NCBI RefSeq assembly: GCF_029760955.1
Contig: NZ_CP121682.1
Location: 6,583,501-6,647,500 of the forward strand
Length of the DNA stretch: 64,000 nt
Reading direction: 5' to 3'
Source: Streptomyces cathayae
GTDB taxonomy: Bacteria; Actinomycetota; Actinomycetes; Streptomycetales; Streptomycetaceae
Part shown: piece after piece, positions 8,367-17,015 of the stretch
Layout of the letters: each line of letters opens with the position of its first letter
Numbering within the stretch: the first letter of the stretch is position 1
The notes under the pieces: generated by a model
Seen by the model: the letters and a program-made list of their open reading frames with translations, nothing else
What the model was told of the DNA's origin: nothing
Database searches by the model: none
Made by a program: the position numbers and the translations under genes

Positions 8367-9652
8367 GCACGGCACCGATCCTGTACAGCACCGAGGACGT
8401 CGAGGACCTGACGCTCGACCCGGTCGAACAGGCCGTCGCCGACATCGCGGCCGGCCGCCCGGTCGTGGTCGTCGACGACGAGGACCGCGAGAACGAGGGC
8501 GATCTCGTCATCGCCGCCGAGAAGGTCACCCCCGAGATCGTCGCCTTCATGATGAGCGAATGCCGCGGCCTGATCTGCGCTCCCCTGGAGAGCGACGAAC
8601 TGGACCGGCTCCGGCTCCCGCAGATGGTCGAGGACAACACCGAGTCGATGAAGACCGCGTTCACCGTCTCCGTGGACGCCTCCGCCGCCCACGGCGTGAG
8701 CACCGGCATCTCGGCCGCCGACCGCGCCACCACCCTCCGACTGCTCGCGAACGGCACCGCCCAGCCGGACGACTTCGTCCGCCCCGGTCACATCTTCCCG
8801 CTGCGCGCCCGCTCCGGCGGCGTGCTCGTGCGCGACGGCCACACCGAGGCCGCCGTCGACCTGGCCCGCCTCGCCGGACTGCGCCCGGCCGGTGCCATCG
8901 TCGAGATCGCCGGCGAGGACGGGCAGATGCTGCGTCTGCCCGAGCTGATCCCGTTCGCCCGCAAGCACGGCCTGACGATCATCTCCATCGAGGACCTGAT
9001 CGCCTACCGCCGCAGCTCCGAGCCCACCGTCCGCCGCGAGGCCGAGGTCCGGCTGCCCACCTCGCACGGCACCTTCACCGCCTACGGCTACCGTTCCACC
9101 GTCGACGGCGTCGAGCATGTCGCCCTCGTCCACGGCGAGATCGGCGACGGCGCGGACGTCCTCGTGCGCGTCCACTCCGAATGCCTCACCGGCGACGTCT
9201 TCGGCTCCCAGCGCTGCGACTGCGGCCCCCAGCTGGACGCCTCCCTGGAGCGCATCCAGAAGGAGGGCCGGGGTGTCGTCGTCTATCTGCGCGGACACGA
9301 GGGACGCGGCATCGGCCTGATGTCCAAACTGCGCGCCTACGAACTCCAGGAACGCGGGCGTGACACCCTCGACGCCAACCTCGAGCTGGGCCTGCCCGCC
9401 GACGCCCGTGACTACGGCGCCGGCGCGCAGATCCTCGCCGACCTCGGGGTGCGCGGCGTCCGCCTGCTGACCAACAACCCCGACAAGGCCGACGCGCTCG
9501 TCCGGCACGGCATCGAGGTCATCGGCCGCGAACCGATGCCCGTCACCGCCGGCGAGCACAACATCCGCTACCTGCGCACCAAGCGCGACCGGATGGGCCA
9601 CGACCTGCCCTGGCTGGACACGCCGACCGTGCCGGCCTGCGGCAACCAGTAG
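8363..9652 (+). CDS. ribBA: Bifunctional DHBP synthase / GTP cyclohydrolase II
   Basis: Supplies both riboflavin precursors. The N-terminal part (about 1-215) makes 3,4-dihydroxy-2-butanone 4-phosphate from ribulose 5-phosphate and shows [18 protein letters not shown] and [21 protein letters not shown]. The C-terminal part opens GTP and shows the zinc cysteines in [21 protein letters not shown] and the GHEGRGIGL loop. The start is the ATG at 8363, after GGAAGGAG and overlapping the pnuX stop; the same frame is open upstream but is a shadow of pnuX. The protein has 429 residues. The last codons lie in a 21-bp duplicated segment. Confidence 0.95.
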   Translation: MSTAPILYSTEDVEDLTLDPVEQAVADIAAGRPVVVVDDEDRENEGDLVIAAEKVTPEIVAFMMSECRGLICAPLESDELDRLRLPQMVEDNTESMKTAFTVSVDASAAHGVSTGISAADRATTLRLLANGTAQPDDFVRPGHIFPLRARSGGVLVRDGHTEAAVDLARLAGLRPAGAIVEIAGEDGQMLRLPELIPFARKHGLTIISIEDLIAYRRSSEPTVRREAEVRLPTSHGTFTAYGYRSTVDGVEHVALVHGEIGDGADVLVRVHSECLTGDVFGSQRCDCGPQLDASLERIQKEGRGVVVYLRGHEGRGIGLMSKLRAYELQERGRDTLDANLELGLPADARDYGAGAQILADLGVRGVRLLTNNPDKADALVRHGIEVIGREPMPVTAGEHNIRYLRTKRDRMGHDLPWLDTPTVPACGNQ

Positions 9653-9698
9653 CCGGCCTGCGGCAACCAGTCAGAGAACCCAGAGAACCCAGAGAACC
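9631..9698 (+). repeat. Two adjacent tandem repeats at the ribBA-ribH junction
   Basis: A 20-21-bp unit (gccggcctgcggcaaccagt) occurs twice in a row: 9631-9651 within the last codons and stop of ribBA, and 9652-9671 just after it. It is followed by three exact copies of the 9-mer cagagaacc (9672-9698) directly before the ribH ribosome site. This looks like recent slippage. Confidence 0.9.
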
Positions 9699-9719
9699 AA
9701 GAGAGCACCGAGGAGAGAC

Positions 9720-10205
9720 GTGAGCGGCAAGGGCGCACCGGAACTGTCCGTACGCGACGTGGGAGACCTCCGCGTCGCCGTGGTCGCGGCACAGTGGCAC
9801 GAGAAGGTGATGGACGGACTGGTCGACGGCGCCCTGCGCGCCCTGCACGACCTCGGCATCGACGAACCGACCCTGCTGAGGGTCTCCGGCAGCTGGGAAC
9901 TCCCGGTCGTCGCCAAGGTCCTCGCCGGACGCGGCTACGACGCGGTCGTCGCCCTCGGCGTCGTCATCCGGGGCGGCACGCCCCACTTCGAGTACGTGTG
10001 CCAGGGCGTCACCCAGGGCCTCACCCAGGTCAGCGTCGACACCGGGGTGCCCGTCGGTTTCGGCCTGCTCACCTGCGACACCGAGGAACAGGCCCTGGAC
10101 CGCGCCGGACTGCCCGGCTCCACCGAGGACAAGGGGCACGAGGCGGTCACGGCGGCGGTGGCGACCGCGGCCACGCTGCGTTCAGTATCCGAACCCTGGC
10201 GGTGA
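9720..10205 (+). CDS. ribH: 6,7-dimethyl-8-ribityllumazine synthase
   Basis: Condenses the RibA- and RibB-derived intermediates to lumazine, the substrate of RibE. The 161-residue protein carries the family blocks [36 protein letters not shown] and [21 protein letters not shown], the last holding the catalytic His. It ends with [20 protein letters not shown]. The GTG start is preceded by GAGGAGAG. It forms icosahedral capsids with RibE in some bacteria. It completes the ribE-pnuX-ribBA-ribH unit. Confidence 0.95.
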   Translation: MSGKGAPELSVRDVGDLRVAVVAAQWHEKVMDGLVDGALRALHDLGIDEPTLLRVSGSWELPVVAKVLAGRGYDAVVALGVVIRGGTPHFEYVCQGVTQGLTQVSVDTGVPVGFGLLTCDTEEQALDRAGLPGSTEDKGHEAVTAAVATAATLRSVSEPWR

Positions 10206-10239
10206 GCAGGCCCCGACACCGCGTAGGGTAAGGACCACC

Positions 10240-10512
10240 ATGTCCAAGAAGACGTTCGAGGAGCTCTTCACCGAGCTCCAGCACAAGGCCGCGCACGGCG
10301 ACCCCGCCACCTCCCGCACCGCCGAACTGGTGGAAAAGGGCGTCCATGCCATCGGCAAGAAGGTCGTCGAAGAGGCCGCCGAGGTCTGGATGGCCGCCGA
10401 ACACGAAGGCAAGGAAGCGGCCGCCGAGGAGATCTCGCAGCTGCTCTACCACGTCCAGGTGATGATGGTCGCCCGCGGCATCTCCCTCGACGACGTCTAC
10501 GCCCACCTGTGA
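10240..10512 (+). CDS. hisE: Phosphoribosyl-ATP pyrophosphohydrolase
   Basis: Second step of histidine synthesis: PR-ATP to PR-AMP plus pyrophosphate. The 90-residue protein is a MazG-like all-alpha fold with the metal-binding ExxE motif in [22 protein letters not shown] and [23 protein letters not shown] precedes the ATG, and TAGGGT lies just upstream as a possible -10. It starts 34 bases after ribH and is followed by hisG after 49 bases, so it may be read both from the riboflavin operon and from its own promoter. Confidence 0.93.
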   Translation: MSKKTFEELFTELQHKAAHGDPATSRTAELVEKGVHAIGKKVVEEAAEVWMAAEHEGKEAAAEEISQLLYHVQVMMVARGISLDDVYAHL

Positions 10513-10561
10513 TCGCAGGCACCGCCCCACCACCACCCACACTCCGAAGGAAGCCGACCTC

Positions 10562-11425
10562 ATGCTGCGCATCGCACTCCCCAACAAGGGTTCACTGGCA
10601 GGCCCTGCGGCGGAGATGCTGCATGAGGCCGGCTACCAGCAGCGCCGGGAGTCGAAGGAACTGAGGATCGTCGACCCGGTCAACGAGGTCGAGTTCTTCT
10701 ACCTCCGCCCCCGCGACATCGCGATCTACGTCTCCTCGGGCCGCCTCGACATCGGCATCACCGGCCGGGACCTCCTGGTGGACTCGGGCGCCGAGGCCGA
10801 GGAGATCCTGCCCCTCGGTTTCGCCCGCTCCACCTTCCGCTTCGCCGCCAAGCCCGGTGTCGCGCGGAGCGTCACGGACCTCGGCGGCAGGACGGTCGCC
10901 ACCTCCTACGAGGGGATCGTCGCCCGGCACCTCGCCGAACAGGGCATCGACGCCTCCGTGGTCCACCTCGACGGCGCGGTCGAGACCGCCATCGAGCTGG
11001 GCGTCGCCGAGATCATCGCGGACGTCGTCGAGACCGGCACCTCCCTGCGCAACGCGGGCCTGGAGGTGCTCGGCGAGCCGATCATGACCTCGGAGGCGGT
11101 CGTCATCCGCCGCACCGGCGCCGCGGCCGAGCCCGACGAGACCGTCGAGCCCAAGGTGGGGCAGTTCCTGCGACGTCTCCAGGGCGTCCTCGTCGCCCGC
11201 ACCTACGTGATGATGGACTACGACTGCCGGGTCGAGCAGTTGGAGAAGGCCGTCGCGCTGACCCCGGGCCTGGAGTCCCCGACCGTGTCCCCGTTGCACA
11301 ACGAGGGCTGGGTCGCCGTCCGCGCCATGGTCCCCTCCAAGGAGGCCCAGCGCATCATGGACGACCTCTACGACATCGGTGCCCGCGCCATCCTCACCAC
11401 GGCCATCCACGCCTGCCGCCTCTGA
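10562..11425 (+). CDS. hisG: ATP phosphoribosyltransferase, long form
   Basis: First committed step of histidine synthesis, joining ATP and PRPP. At 287 residues it is the long homohexameric form. The catalytic part opens MLRIALPNKGSLAGPAAEMLHEAGY, and the PRPP-binding block is EIIADVVETGTSLRNAGLEVL. A C-terminal regulatory domain (about 210-287, LTPGLESPTVSPLHNEGWVAV) normally binds histidine for feedback inhibition. AGGAAG precedes the ATG. It is paired with hisE; the remaining his genes are not in this window. Confidence 0.95.
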   Translation: MLRIALPNKGSLAGPAAEMLHEAGYQQRRESKELRIVDPVNEVEFFYLRPRDIAIYVSSGRLDIGITGRDLLVDSGAEAEEILPLGFARSTFRFAAKPGVARSVTDLGGRTVATSYEGIVARHLAEQGIDASVVHLDGAVETAIELGVAEIIADVVETGTSLRNAGLEVLGEPIMTSEAVVIRRTGAAAEPDETVEPKVGQFLRRLQGVLVARTYVMMDYDCRVEQLEKAVALTPGLESPTVSPLHNEGWVAVRAMVPSKEAQRIMDDLYDIGARAILTTAIHACRL

Positions 11426-11450
11426 CCCGGACCGATCCCGGAGCCGCACC

Positions 11451-11939
11451 ATGCCGGACACCCCCTCGGACCAGCCGTCCGACAAGCCCGCCCTGCCCGC
11501 CCTACCCGTCACCTTCCGCCCCGGCCGCACCCGTGCGGTGCTGCTCGGTGCGGCCGCCGCGCTCTTCGGGGCCCTCTCCCTGATCGCCCTGCTGCTGGAG
11601 CAGGTCGACCCGGGCGAGCGGCTCAGTTTCGTGTTCACCGGCGCCCTGCTGGCCGGCGGGCTGGTGCTGCTGGCCCGGCCGAGGGTCGAGGCCGACGAGT
11701 CCGGCATCACCGTCGTCAACATCGTCGGCAGGCGCCGCCTCGAATGGGCTCAGATCCTTCAGGTGAACCTCCGTCCGGGTGACCCCTGGGTCTTCCTCGA
11801 CCTCAGCGACGGCACCAGCATGCCCGTGCTCGGCATCCAGCCGGGCATCGCCAGGGAACGTGCCATCGCCGACGCGCAGGCCCTGCGGGCGCTCGCCGTG
11901 GCGCGTTCCGTGGTCGACCCCGATGCGTCACGGGGCTGA
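11451..11939 (+). CDS. PH-domain membrane protein
   Basis: A 162-residue protein. A Pro-rich N-terminus is followed by two hydrophobic segments (LLGAAAALFGALSLIALLL and FVFTGALLAGGLVLL) and a C-terminal PH-like half: RVEADESGITVVNIVGRRRLEWAQIL, then LSDGTSMPVLGIQPGIARERA. This is the common actinobacterial PH_6/bPH layout. The ATG lies 25 bases after the hisG stop, so it is probably co-transcribed. A similar small membrane protein follows hisG in other actinobacteria. Function is not established. Confidence 0.75.
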   Translation: MPDTPSDQPSDKPALPALPVTFRPGRTRAVLLGAAAALFGALSLIALLLEQVDPGERLSFVFTGALLAGGLVLLARPRVEADESGITVVNIVGRRRLEWAQILQVNLRPGDPWVFLDLSDGTSMPVLGIQPGIARERAIADAQALRALAVARSVVDPDASRG

Positions 11940-11976
11940 CCCGGGGCATCTCGGGGAGACATCGGGGCCGTTCCAC

Positions 11977-12174
11977 CTGACGCGGTCGCCCTTGTCCTGA
12001 TTAGTCTGGTGGGCGACGGCGCGCCGACAGCGCCTTCGCCCCTGCCGCCCCGCCCGGTGGCCCAGGGGCTCCAGCTAACCGAGGAGTGACCCTCTCCGGC
12101 GATGGACGGATCGTCCTGCAGTACCTGCGCCGCCCCCTGTCGACAGAGCGCGAACCCGTTCCACGAGGTTCGCG
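11977..12174 (+). promoter_or_regulatory. Putative promoter and structured leader of the CBS-protein pair
   Basis: CTGACG (11977-11982), a 19-base spacer and TAGTCT (12002-12007) resemble a housekeeping promoter. That would give a leader of about 180 bases before the ATG at 12197. The leader contains an 8-bp perfect hairpin, CGCGAACC (12149-12156) with GGTTCGCG (12167-12174) and a 10-base loop, 22 bases before the start codon. I could not match it to any riboswitch class. Confidence 0.35.
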
Positions 12175-12196
12175 ACCGTGCGCAAGCGGCGGCATC

Positions 12197-13570
12197 ATGA
12201 CCACCCCCCTGCTGCTCCTCGCAGCCGCATTCCTGCTGATTCTCGCCAACGGGTTCTTCGTGGCAGCCGAGTCCGGCCTGGTCACCGTCGAGCGACCGGA
12301 CGCCGAACGGGCCGCCGCCGACGGCGACCGACGCGCCCACCGGGTCGTCGAGTCACTCAAGGAGCTGCCCTTCCAGCTCTCCGGCACCCAGCTCGGCATC
12401 ACCCTCACCTCCCTGGTCGTCGGCATGCTCGCCGAACCAGCGCTCGCCGGGCTGCTGCGCGGCCCCTTCACCGGCACGGGTGTCCCCGAGGGAGCCGTCT
12501 CCACCCTCGCCGTGGTCGTCGGCGTGCTGCTGGCCTCGGCCGTGCAGACGGTGATCGGCGAGCTCGTGCCCAAGAACTGGGCGGTGTCCCGGCCGCTGCA
12601 GGTCGCGCGGTTCGCCGCCGGCCCGCAGCAGGTCTTCGCCCGCCTGTTCCGCCCGGTCATCGCCGGAGTGAACGCCGTGGCCGACCGGGTGGTGCGCACC
12701 CTGGGCGTCGAGCCGACCGCGGAGCCGGCCTCCGCCCGCACGCCCGGCGAACTGGTCTTTCTGGCCCGGCACTCCGCGCGGGCCGGCGCCCTGGAACAGG
12801 ACACGGCGGACCTCTTCGTACGGACCCTGTCCCTGGGGGAGCTGACCGCGCAGCACGTCATGACCCCGCGGGTGAGGGTCAGCGCCCTGCAGTCCTCGGC
12901 GACCGTCGAGGACGTGGTGAACCTGACCCGGGCCACCGGCCTGTCCCGGTTCCCCGTCCACACGGAGCGGATCGACGAAGTCGTGGGCATGGCCCATCTC
13001 AAGGACGCCCTCGCGGTGCCCCCGCGGGAGCGGCTGCGCACCCCCGTCAGCGACATCGCCCGCCCGGCGCTGCTCGTCCCCGAGACCCTGCCCGTCCGGC
13101 CGCTGCTGACGCGGCTGCGCGGCGAGCAGCCCATCGCGGTCGTCGTCGACGAGTACGGCGGCACGGCCGGAGTCGTCACGCTGGAGGACATCGTCGAGGA
13201 GATCGTCGGCGAGATCTGGGACGAGCACGACGGGCACGGCGAACGCGGCGAACGCGGCGAACGCGGCGAACTCTTCGGTAGGGCCACCGAACCCGTCGCC
13301 GCTCCGCCGGAGGACGGCCGCCCCGCCTGGGACGTCGACGGCAGCGTCCGCGTCGACACCCTGCTCCGTATCGGCCTCGACGTGCCCGACGGACCCTACG
13401 AGACCGTCGCCGGCCTGGTCGCCGACCTGCTCGGCCGGATCCCGGCCGTCGGCGACCACGCGGAACTGCCCGGCTGGCGGCTGTCGGTCCGCCGCGTCGG
13501 CCACTACCGTGCCGAGCGCGTCCGCCTGGTCGAGGCGGCCCCGCCGCCACTCGTGGGGGCAGCCCGATGA
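12197..13570 (+). CDS. CNNM/CorC-family CBS-domain membrane protein (first of pair)
   Basis: A 457-residue protein with the DUF21 (CNNM) membrane domain (about 1-190), starting MTTPLLLLAAAFLLILANGFFVAAESGLV. It is followed by two CBS motifs (about 205-345, HVMTPRVRVSALQ and GGTAGVVTLEDIVEEIVGEI) and a C-terminal CorC/HlyC domain (PAWDVDGSVRVDTLLRIGL). Relatives take part in magnesium or cobalt efflux and are sometimes labelled hemolysins. The ATG is chosen because the membrane domain begins there. A Gly-Glu-Arg repeat lies between the CBS pair and the CorC domain. It overlaps its paralogue by 4 bases, so the two are translationally coupled. Confidence 0.88.
   Translation: MTTPLLLLAAAFLLILANGFFVAAESGLVTVERPDAERAAADGDRRAHRVVESLKELPFQLSGTQLGITLTSLVVGMLAEPALAGLLRGPFTGTGVPEGAVSTLAVVVGVLLASAVQTVIGELVPKNWAVSRPLQVARFAAGPQQVFARLFRPVIAGVNAVADRVVRTLGVEPTAEPASARTPGELVFLARHSARAGALEQDTADLFVRTLSLGELTAQHVMTPRVRVSALQSSATVEDVVNLTRATGLSRFPVHTERIDEVVGMAHLKDALAVPPRERLRTPVSDIARPALLVPETLPVRPLLTRLRGEQPIAVVVDEYGGTAGVVTLEDIVEEIVGEIWDEHDGHGERGERGERGELFGRATEPVAAPPEDGRPAWDVDGSVRVDTLLRIGLDVPDGPYETVAGLVADLLGRIPAVGDHAELPGWRLSVRRVGHYRAERVRLVEAAPPPLVGAAR
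13238..13271 (+). repeat. Coding tandem 9-mer (Gly-Glu-Arg repeat)
   Basis: The 9-mer ggcgaacgc is repeated 3.8 times without error inside the CBS gene and encodes (GER)3-GE. It sits in the acidic linker before the CorC domain, a place where length change would be tolerated. Confidence 0.9.
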
Positions 13571-14769
13571 GCGTGCTGCACCTCCTCTTCGCCGCCCTGC
13601 TCGTCCTCGTCAACGGATTCTTCGTGGGTGCCGAGTTCGCGCTGGTCTCCGTGCGCCGCAGCCAGATCGAACCGCTCGGCACCGCCCGTGCCCGTCAGGT
13701 CCTGTACGGGCTCGAGCACCTGCCGCGGATGACGGCGGCAGCCCAGTGCGGCATCACCGTCTGCTCGCTGACCCTCGGAGCGATCGCCGAACCGACGGTC
13801 GCCCGCTTGCTGGAGCCGGTGTTCGCGTGGATCCGCCTGCCGCACGGCATGATCCATCCGCTCGGCTACGTCGTCGCACTCGCCGCCGTGGTCTTCTTCC
13901 ACCTCGTCATCGGCGAGATGGTCCCGAAGAACCTCGCGAGGGCCGCCCCCGAGAAGGCCGCGCTGTGGCTGAGTCCCGGCCTGGTCCGGTTCGCCCGGTG
14001 GTGCCGGCCCGTCACGACCGCGCTCGGCGCCTGCGCCGAGACCGTCCTGCGGGCCTTCCACGTCGAGCCGAAGGGCGAGGCCGAGGCGGCCTTCACCAGC
14101 GAGCAGCTGAACCGGCTGGTGGAGGACGCCGGGAAGGCGGGCCTCCTGGACCCCGAGGAGGCCGAGCGCCTGGAGGACGTCCTGGAGCTGGGCTCCCGCC
14201 CGGTGACGGACGTCCTGCTGCCCCGTGAGTCACTGGTGACGGTCGGCCCCGAGGTCACCCCGGCACGGATCGTGGAACTCACCGCCCGCACCGGGTACTC
14301 CCGTTTCCCGGTCGCCGCGCAGGGCGGCGCCTTCATGGGCTACCTGCACGTCAAGGACGTGCTCGACCTGGAGGAGACCGACCGGGCCGTGCCGCGGCGG
14401 CTCTGGCGGCGCATGCCCACCCTCCGGCCCGAACTCCCGCTGGACGACGCCCTCACCGTGATGCGCCGAGCCGCCACCCACCTGGCCCAGGTGGCCGACG
14501 CATCCGGCCGGACACAGGGGCTGGTGGCCCTGGAGGACGTACTGGAGCTGCTGGTCGGCGAGGTACGGGACCCGGCACACCGGGAGGCCCCGGGAGCGCG
14601 GCCGGAGACCGGGACACACCTCGGTTCCAGGACCCGTGCCGACTCCGGAACACACCCCGATTCCGGGACGCTTCCGGACGCCGGGGCGGGCATCGGGGCC
14701 GGCATCGATGCGGATGCCGGACCGGCCGAGGCCAGGAGCGGCGCCCCGGCGGGAGCGCTCACCCGCTGA
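13567..14769 (+). CDS. CNNM/CorC-family CBS-domain membrane protein (second of pair)
   Basis: A 400-residue paralogue of the upstream protein. It has a DUF21 domain (MSVLHLLFAALLVLVNGFFVGAEFALVSVRR, residues about 1-180) with VIGEMVPKNLA, and CBS motifs (DVLLPRESLVTVGPEVTPARI and ASGRTQGLVALEDVLELLVGEV). The CorC/HlyC domain is missing; instead there is a low-complexity tail rich in Gly, Asp, Ala and Thr (about 340-400). The pairing of one long and one short CNNM protein suggests a hetero-oligomer. It starts inside the stop of the first gene (ATGA). Confidence 0.87.
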   Translation: MSVLHLLFAALLVLVNGFFVGAEFALVSVRRSQIEPLGTARARQVLYGLEHLPRMTAAAQCGITVCSLTLGAIAEPTVARLLEPVFAWIRLPHGMIHPLGYVVALAAVVFFHLVIGEMVPKNLARAAPEKAALWLSPGLVRFARWCRPVTTALGACAETVLRAFHVEPKGEAEAAFTSEQLNRLVEDAGKAGLLDPEEAERLEDVLELGSRPVTDVLLPRESLVTVGPEVTPARIVELTARTGYSRFPVAAQGGAFMGYLHVKDVLDLEETDRAVPRRLWRRMPTLRPELPLDDALTVMRRAATHLAQVADASGRTQGLVALEDVLELLVGEVRDPAHREAPGARPETGTHLGSRTRADSGTHPDSGTLPDAGAGIGAGIDADAGPAEARSGAPAGALTR

Positions 14770-14796
14770 CCGCCCGCGTCGCGGGATCCGCCGCTG

Positions 14797-16668
14797 TCAG
14801 GGCGCCGGCGGATCCTGTGGGCCCCGCCCGGACAGCACCTCCCCGTACGCCTGCATCAGATCCGGCAGCCGCAGCGTCGCCAGGTCCTCCCGGGTCAGCG
14901 TGCCCGGGTACGCCGGGTACGCCGACAGCCGCAGATCCCGGTACGCGCAGCTCTTCTCGTACAGCGTCCGCAGGAACCGCCCGTTGCCCAGCTCGTCGAT
15001 CCACCCCTGGTCCACCACGTGACCGGCGATGGACCGCAGCTCCTCCAGCGCCTCCTCGTCCCACACGTCGCCGTTCTCCGCGGCCAGCACCTCACCGATC
15101 GCGGTGAGTTCGGGTGGCCGGTAGGACGGGAAGTCGACGCGCGTCGTGAAGCGGGAGGACAGCCCCGGGTTGGCGCCGAGCAGACGGTCCATGCCCTCCG
15201 GGTAGCCGGCCAGTATGACCACCAGGTGGTCGCGGTTGTCCTCGGCCCGCTTCAGCAGCACCTGGAGCGCCTCGTCACCGTACGCGTCGCCCTTGCCGTA
15301 CCCGGAGTTGGAGAGAGCGTAGGCCTCGTCGACGAAGAGGACCCCGCCGAGCGCGGAGTCGATCAGCTCATTGGCCTTCACCGCCGTCTGCCCCAGGTAC
15401 TCGCCGACCAGATCGGCCCGCTGCGCCTCCACGAGATGGTCCCCGCCGAGCAGCCCGAGGGCGTAGAAGACCCGGCCCAGGATGCGGGCCACCGTGGTCT
15501 TGCCGGTACCGGACGGGCCGGAGAAGACGAAGTGCCGTTTCGGCGGTTGTACCGGCAGCCCCTGCCCGGCCCGCAGCCGCGCCATGTTCAACTGCGCCGA
15601 CAGCGCCTTGACCTGGCGTTTCACCGGCTCCAGCCCCACCATGCGCTCCAGCTCGGCGAGCGCTTCCTCCAGTAAAGCGGGGTCGGTGGGACCCGTGGGC
15701 AGTGACGGCACCGGGTCGCCGGCCCGCTCGCGCACCGAAGGCCCCGTGGTCGGCCGCGGGGCCGCGGGCTGCGGGTCCGGCTCGGACAGCATCAGATCGC
15801 GGCCCTCGGTGCCGAACAGCGGATCGAGTGTGTCCGGACCGTCCAGCAGGTCCGGGCCCGTCCCGCCGAGTGTGAGCGAGCCGAGATCGGTGGGGTCGTC
15901 GTAGCCGTCCCCCTCGGCGATGGCGGCGAGCCGGGCCGAGGTGTCCATGAAGGCAGGGTCGACACGGTGCACGGCCCGGTACAGGGGGACCGCGGCGGCA
16001 CTGCGGCCGGTGCCCTCGTGGGCGCGTGCCAGCCAGTACCGCAGCTCCTTGCGCTGCGGCTGCTCGCTGCGGCAGCGCATCAGGGCCGCCGACAGCAGGG
16101 GTTCGGCCTGCCCGTACATCTCCAGGCGCACCCGGGCCATACCGCCGAACAGGCCCGTCTCGATGCCGAGCAGCGGATCGCCGTGCAGCGGGTCGGTGTG
16201 CCGGACCAGCTGCTCCCAGTCCTTGACCAGATAGGCGCGGCAGGCGTGCAGGAAGCGGACCTGCGGGTCGGTGTCCACGGGAGGCAGTCCGGCGAGCGCG
16301 CGGTCCAGTTCGGGGACGTGGCGGCCGTCCAGCCAGTGGGAGGCGTGCGCGAGCAGCAGATCGCGGGGACTCTCCAGCACCGGCTGAACCCACCAGCCCA
16401 GCCAGTACCAGGAGTTGAGGGTACGGCGGTGCCGGGTGCGTTGTTCGCCGAAGCGGTCCCGGTGCCGGAACATGCGCAGCAGCGAGGCCGTCGTGTCGAC
16501 GCGCAGCGCGTGCAGCCCGAGCCAGCCGTCCGCCATCCCCGGGTCGATCCGCACCGCGGCCCGGAACTCCTCCTCGGCCTGCGGATAGGCGCCCATGGTG
16601 TAGGCGTCCACGCCCCGCAGCCAGGCGAGATCGGCCGGGGCCTGCGGGCCCTGCGTGCCGAAGTTCAT
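14797..16668 (-). CDS. EccA/CbxX-type AAA ATPase with N-terminal TPR region
   Basis: A 623-residue protein. Residues about 1-285 are TPR-like helices (GVDAYTMGAYPQAEEEFRAAVRIDPGMADGW and similar), and 290-360 is a Pro/Asp-rich linker. The rest is a CbxX/CfqX AAA domain: Walker A GPSGTGKTT (about 384-392), Walker B GGVLFVDEAYAL, then LSSRFTTRVDFPSYRPPEL. This is the layout of EccA of type VII secretion, but no ESX gene is nearby. The start is the ATG after GGGGGG; frames further upstream carry no family sequence. Codon 332 is TTA (15673-15675), which is rare in Streptomyces and makes translation depend on the bldA tRNA. EccA-like or Rubisco-activase-like remodelling is inferred. Confidence 0.83.
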   Translation of the reverse strand: MNFGTQGPQAPADLAWLRGVDAYTMGAYPQAEEEFRAAVRIDPGMADGWLGLHALRVDTTASLLRMFRHRDRFGEQRTRHRRTLNSWYWLGWWVQPVLESPRDLLLAHASHWLDGRHVPELDRALAGLPPVDTDPQVRFLHACRAYLVKDWEQLVRHTDPLHGDPLLGIETGLFGGMARVRLEMYGQAEPLLSAALMRCRSEQPQRKELRYWLARAHEGTGRSAAAVPLYRAVHRVDPAFMDTSARLAAIAEGDGYDDPTDLGSLTLGGTGPDLLDGPDTLDPLFGTEGRDLMLSEPDPQPAAPRPTTGPSVRERAGDPVPSLPTGPTDPALLEEALAELERMVGLEPVKRQVKALSAQLNMARLRAGQGLPVQPPKRHFVFSGPSGTGKTTVARILGRVFYALGLLGGDHLVEAQRADLVGEYLGQTAVKANELIDSALGGVLFVDEAYALSNSGYGKGDAYGDEALQVLLKRAEDNRDHLVVILAGYPEGMDRLLGANPGLSSRFTTRVDFPSYRPPELTAIGEVLAAENGDVWDEEALEELRSIAGHVVDQGWIDELGNGRFLRTLYEKSCAYRDLRLSAYPAYPGTLTREDLATLRLPDLMQAYGEVLSGRGPQDPPAP

Positions 16669-16944
16669 CACGTCCCCCCACAAACCGTGCCTCGTCGGTA
16701 TGCCCCACCGGCCCTCGCCCGCCGGCTGCCGTGAGGCGAACCGCTGTGCTGCGGGCCGGAGTTGCACGGTGCGCGAAGCGGCGTCCGTAGGTCGCACCGA
16801 AGGCATCGTACCTGCGGCGGCGCCGCCTCCGTAGGGGTGCCGCACCCGCGGGGGGAGCGAGGCGGGCGGGAGGGTTTCGACGGCAGGCCGTGACCGAGGG
16901 TGATCGGCATATGCCGCTCGGCAGTCGAAAGGGGCGAAGAAGGC

Positions 16945-17015
16945 AGAACGAAGCCCCCGATCACGGGGGAACAACCGGGGGCTTCGCGTCTGCGGGCGGC
17001 TCCGAACGGCCGCAC
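16945..17015 (-). ncRNA. Candidate small RNA
   Basis: On the minus strand TTGACC (17051-17046), an 18-base spacer and TACGTT (17027-17022) form a good housekeeping-type promoter. The terminator at 16986-16949 follows 30 bases after the expected start near 17015. The transcript of about 70 bases would hold a small GCGGC/GCCGC stem-loop and the long terminator hairpin. No start codon with a ribosome site lies inside. The palindrome CTTGTCCGACAAG (17075-17087) lies 24 bases upstream of the -35 and could be an operator. Confidence 0.4.
16949..16986 (-). terminator. Hairpin terminator between kinase and EccA-like genes
   Basis: CGAAGCCCCCG (16949-16959) pairs perfectly with CGGGGGCTTCG (16976-16986). 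On the minus strand it is followed by TTCTGCCTTCTTCG. It would end transcripts from the kinase gene and from the candidate small RNA. Confidence 0.75.

Noticed and set aside
11940..12196. Magnesium (M-box), yybP-ykoY or c-di-AMP riboswitch before the CNNM/CorC genes
   Set aside because: None of the conserved sequence blocks of these classes could be found; only a plain hairpin is supported.
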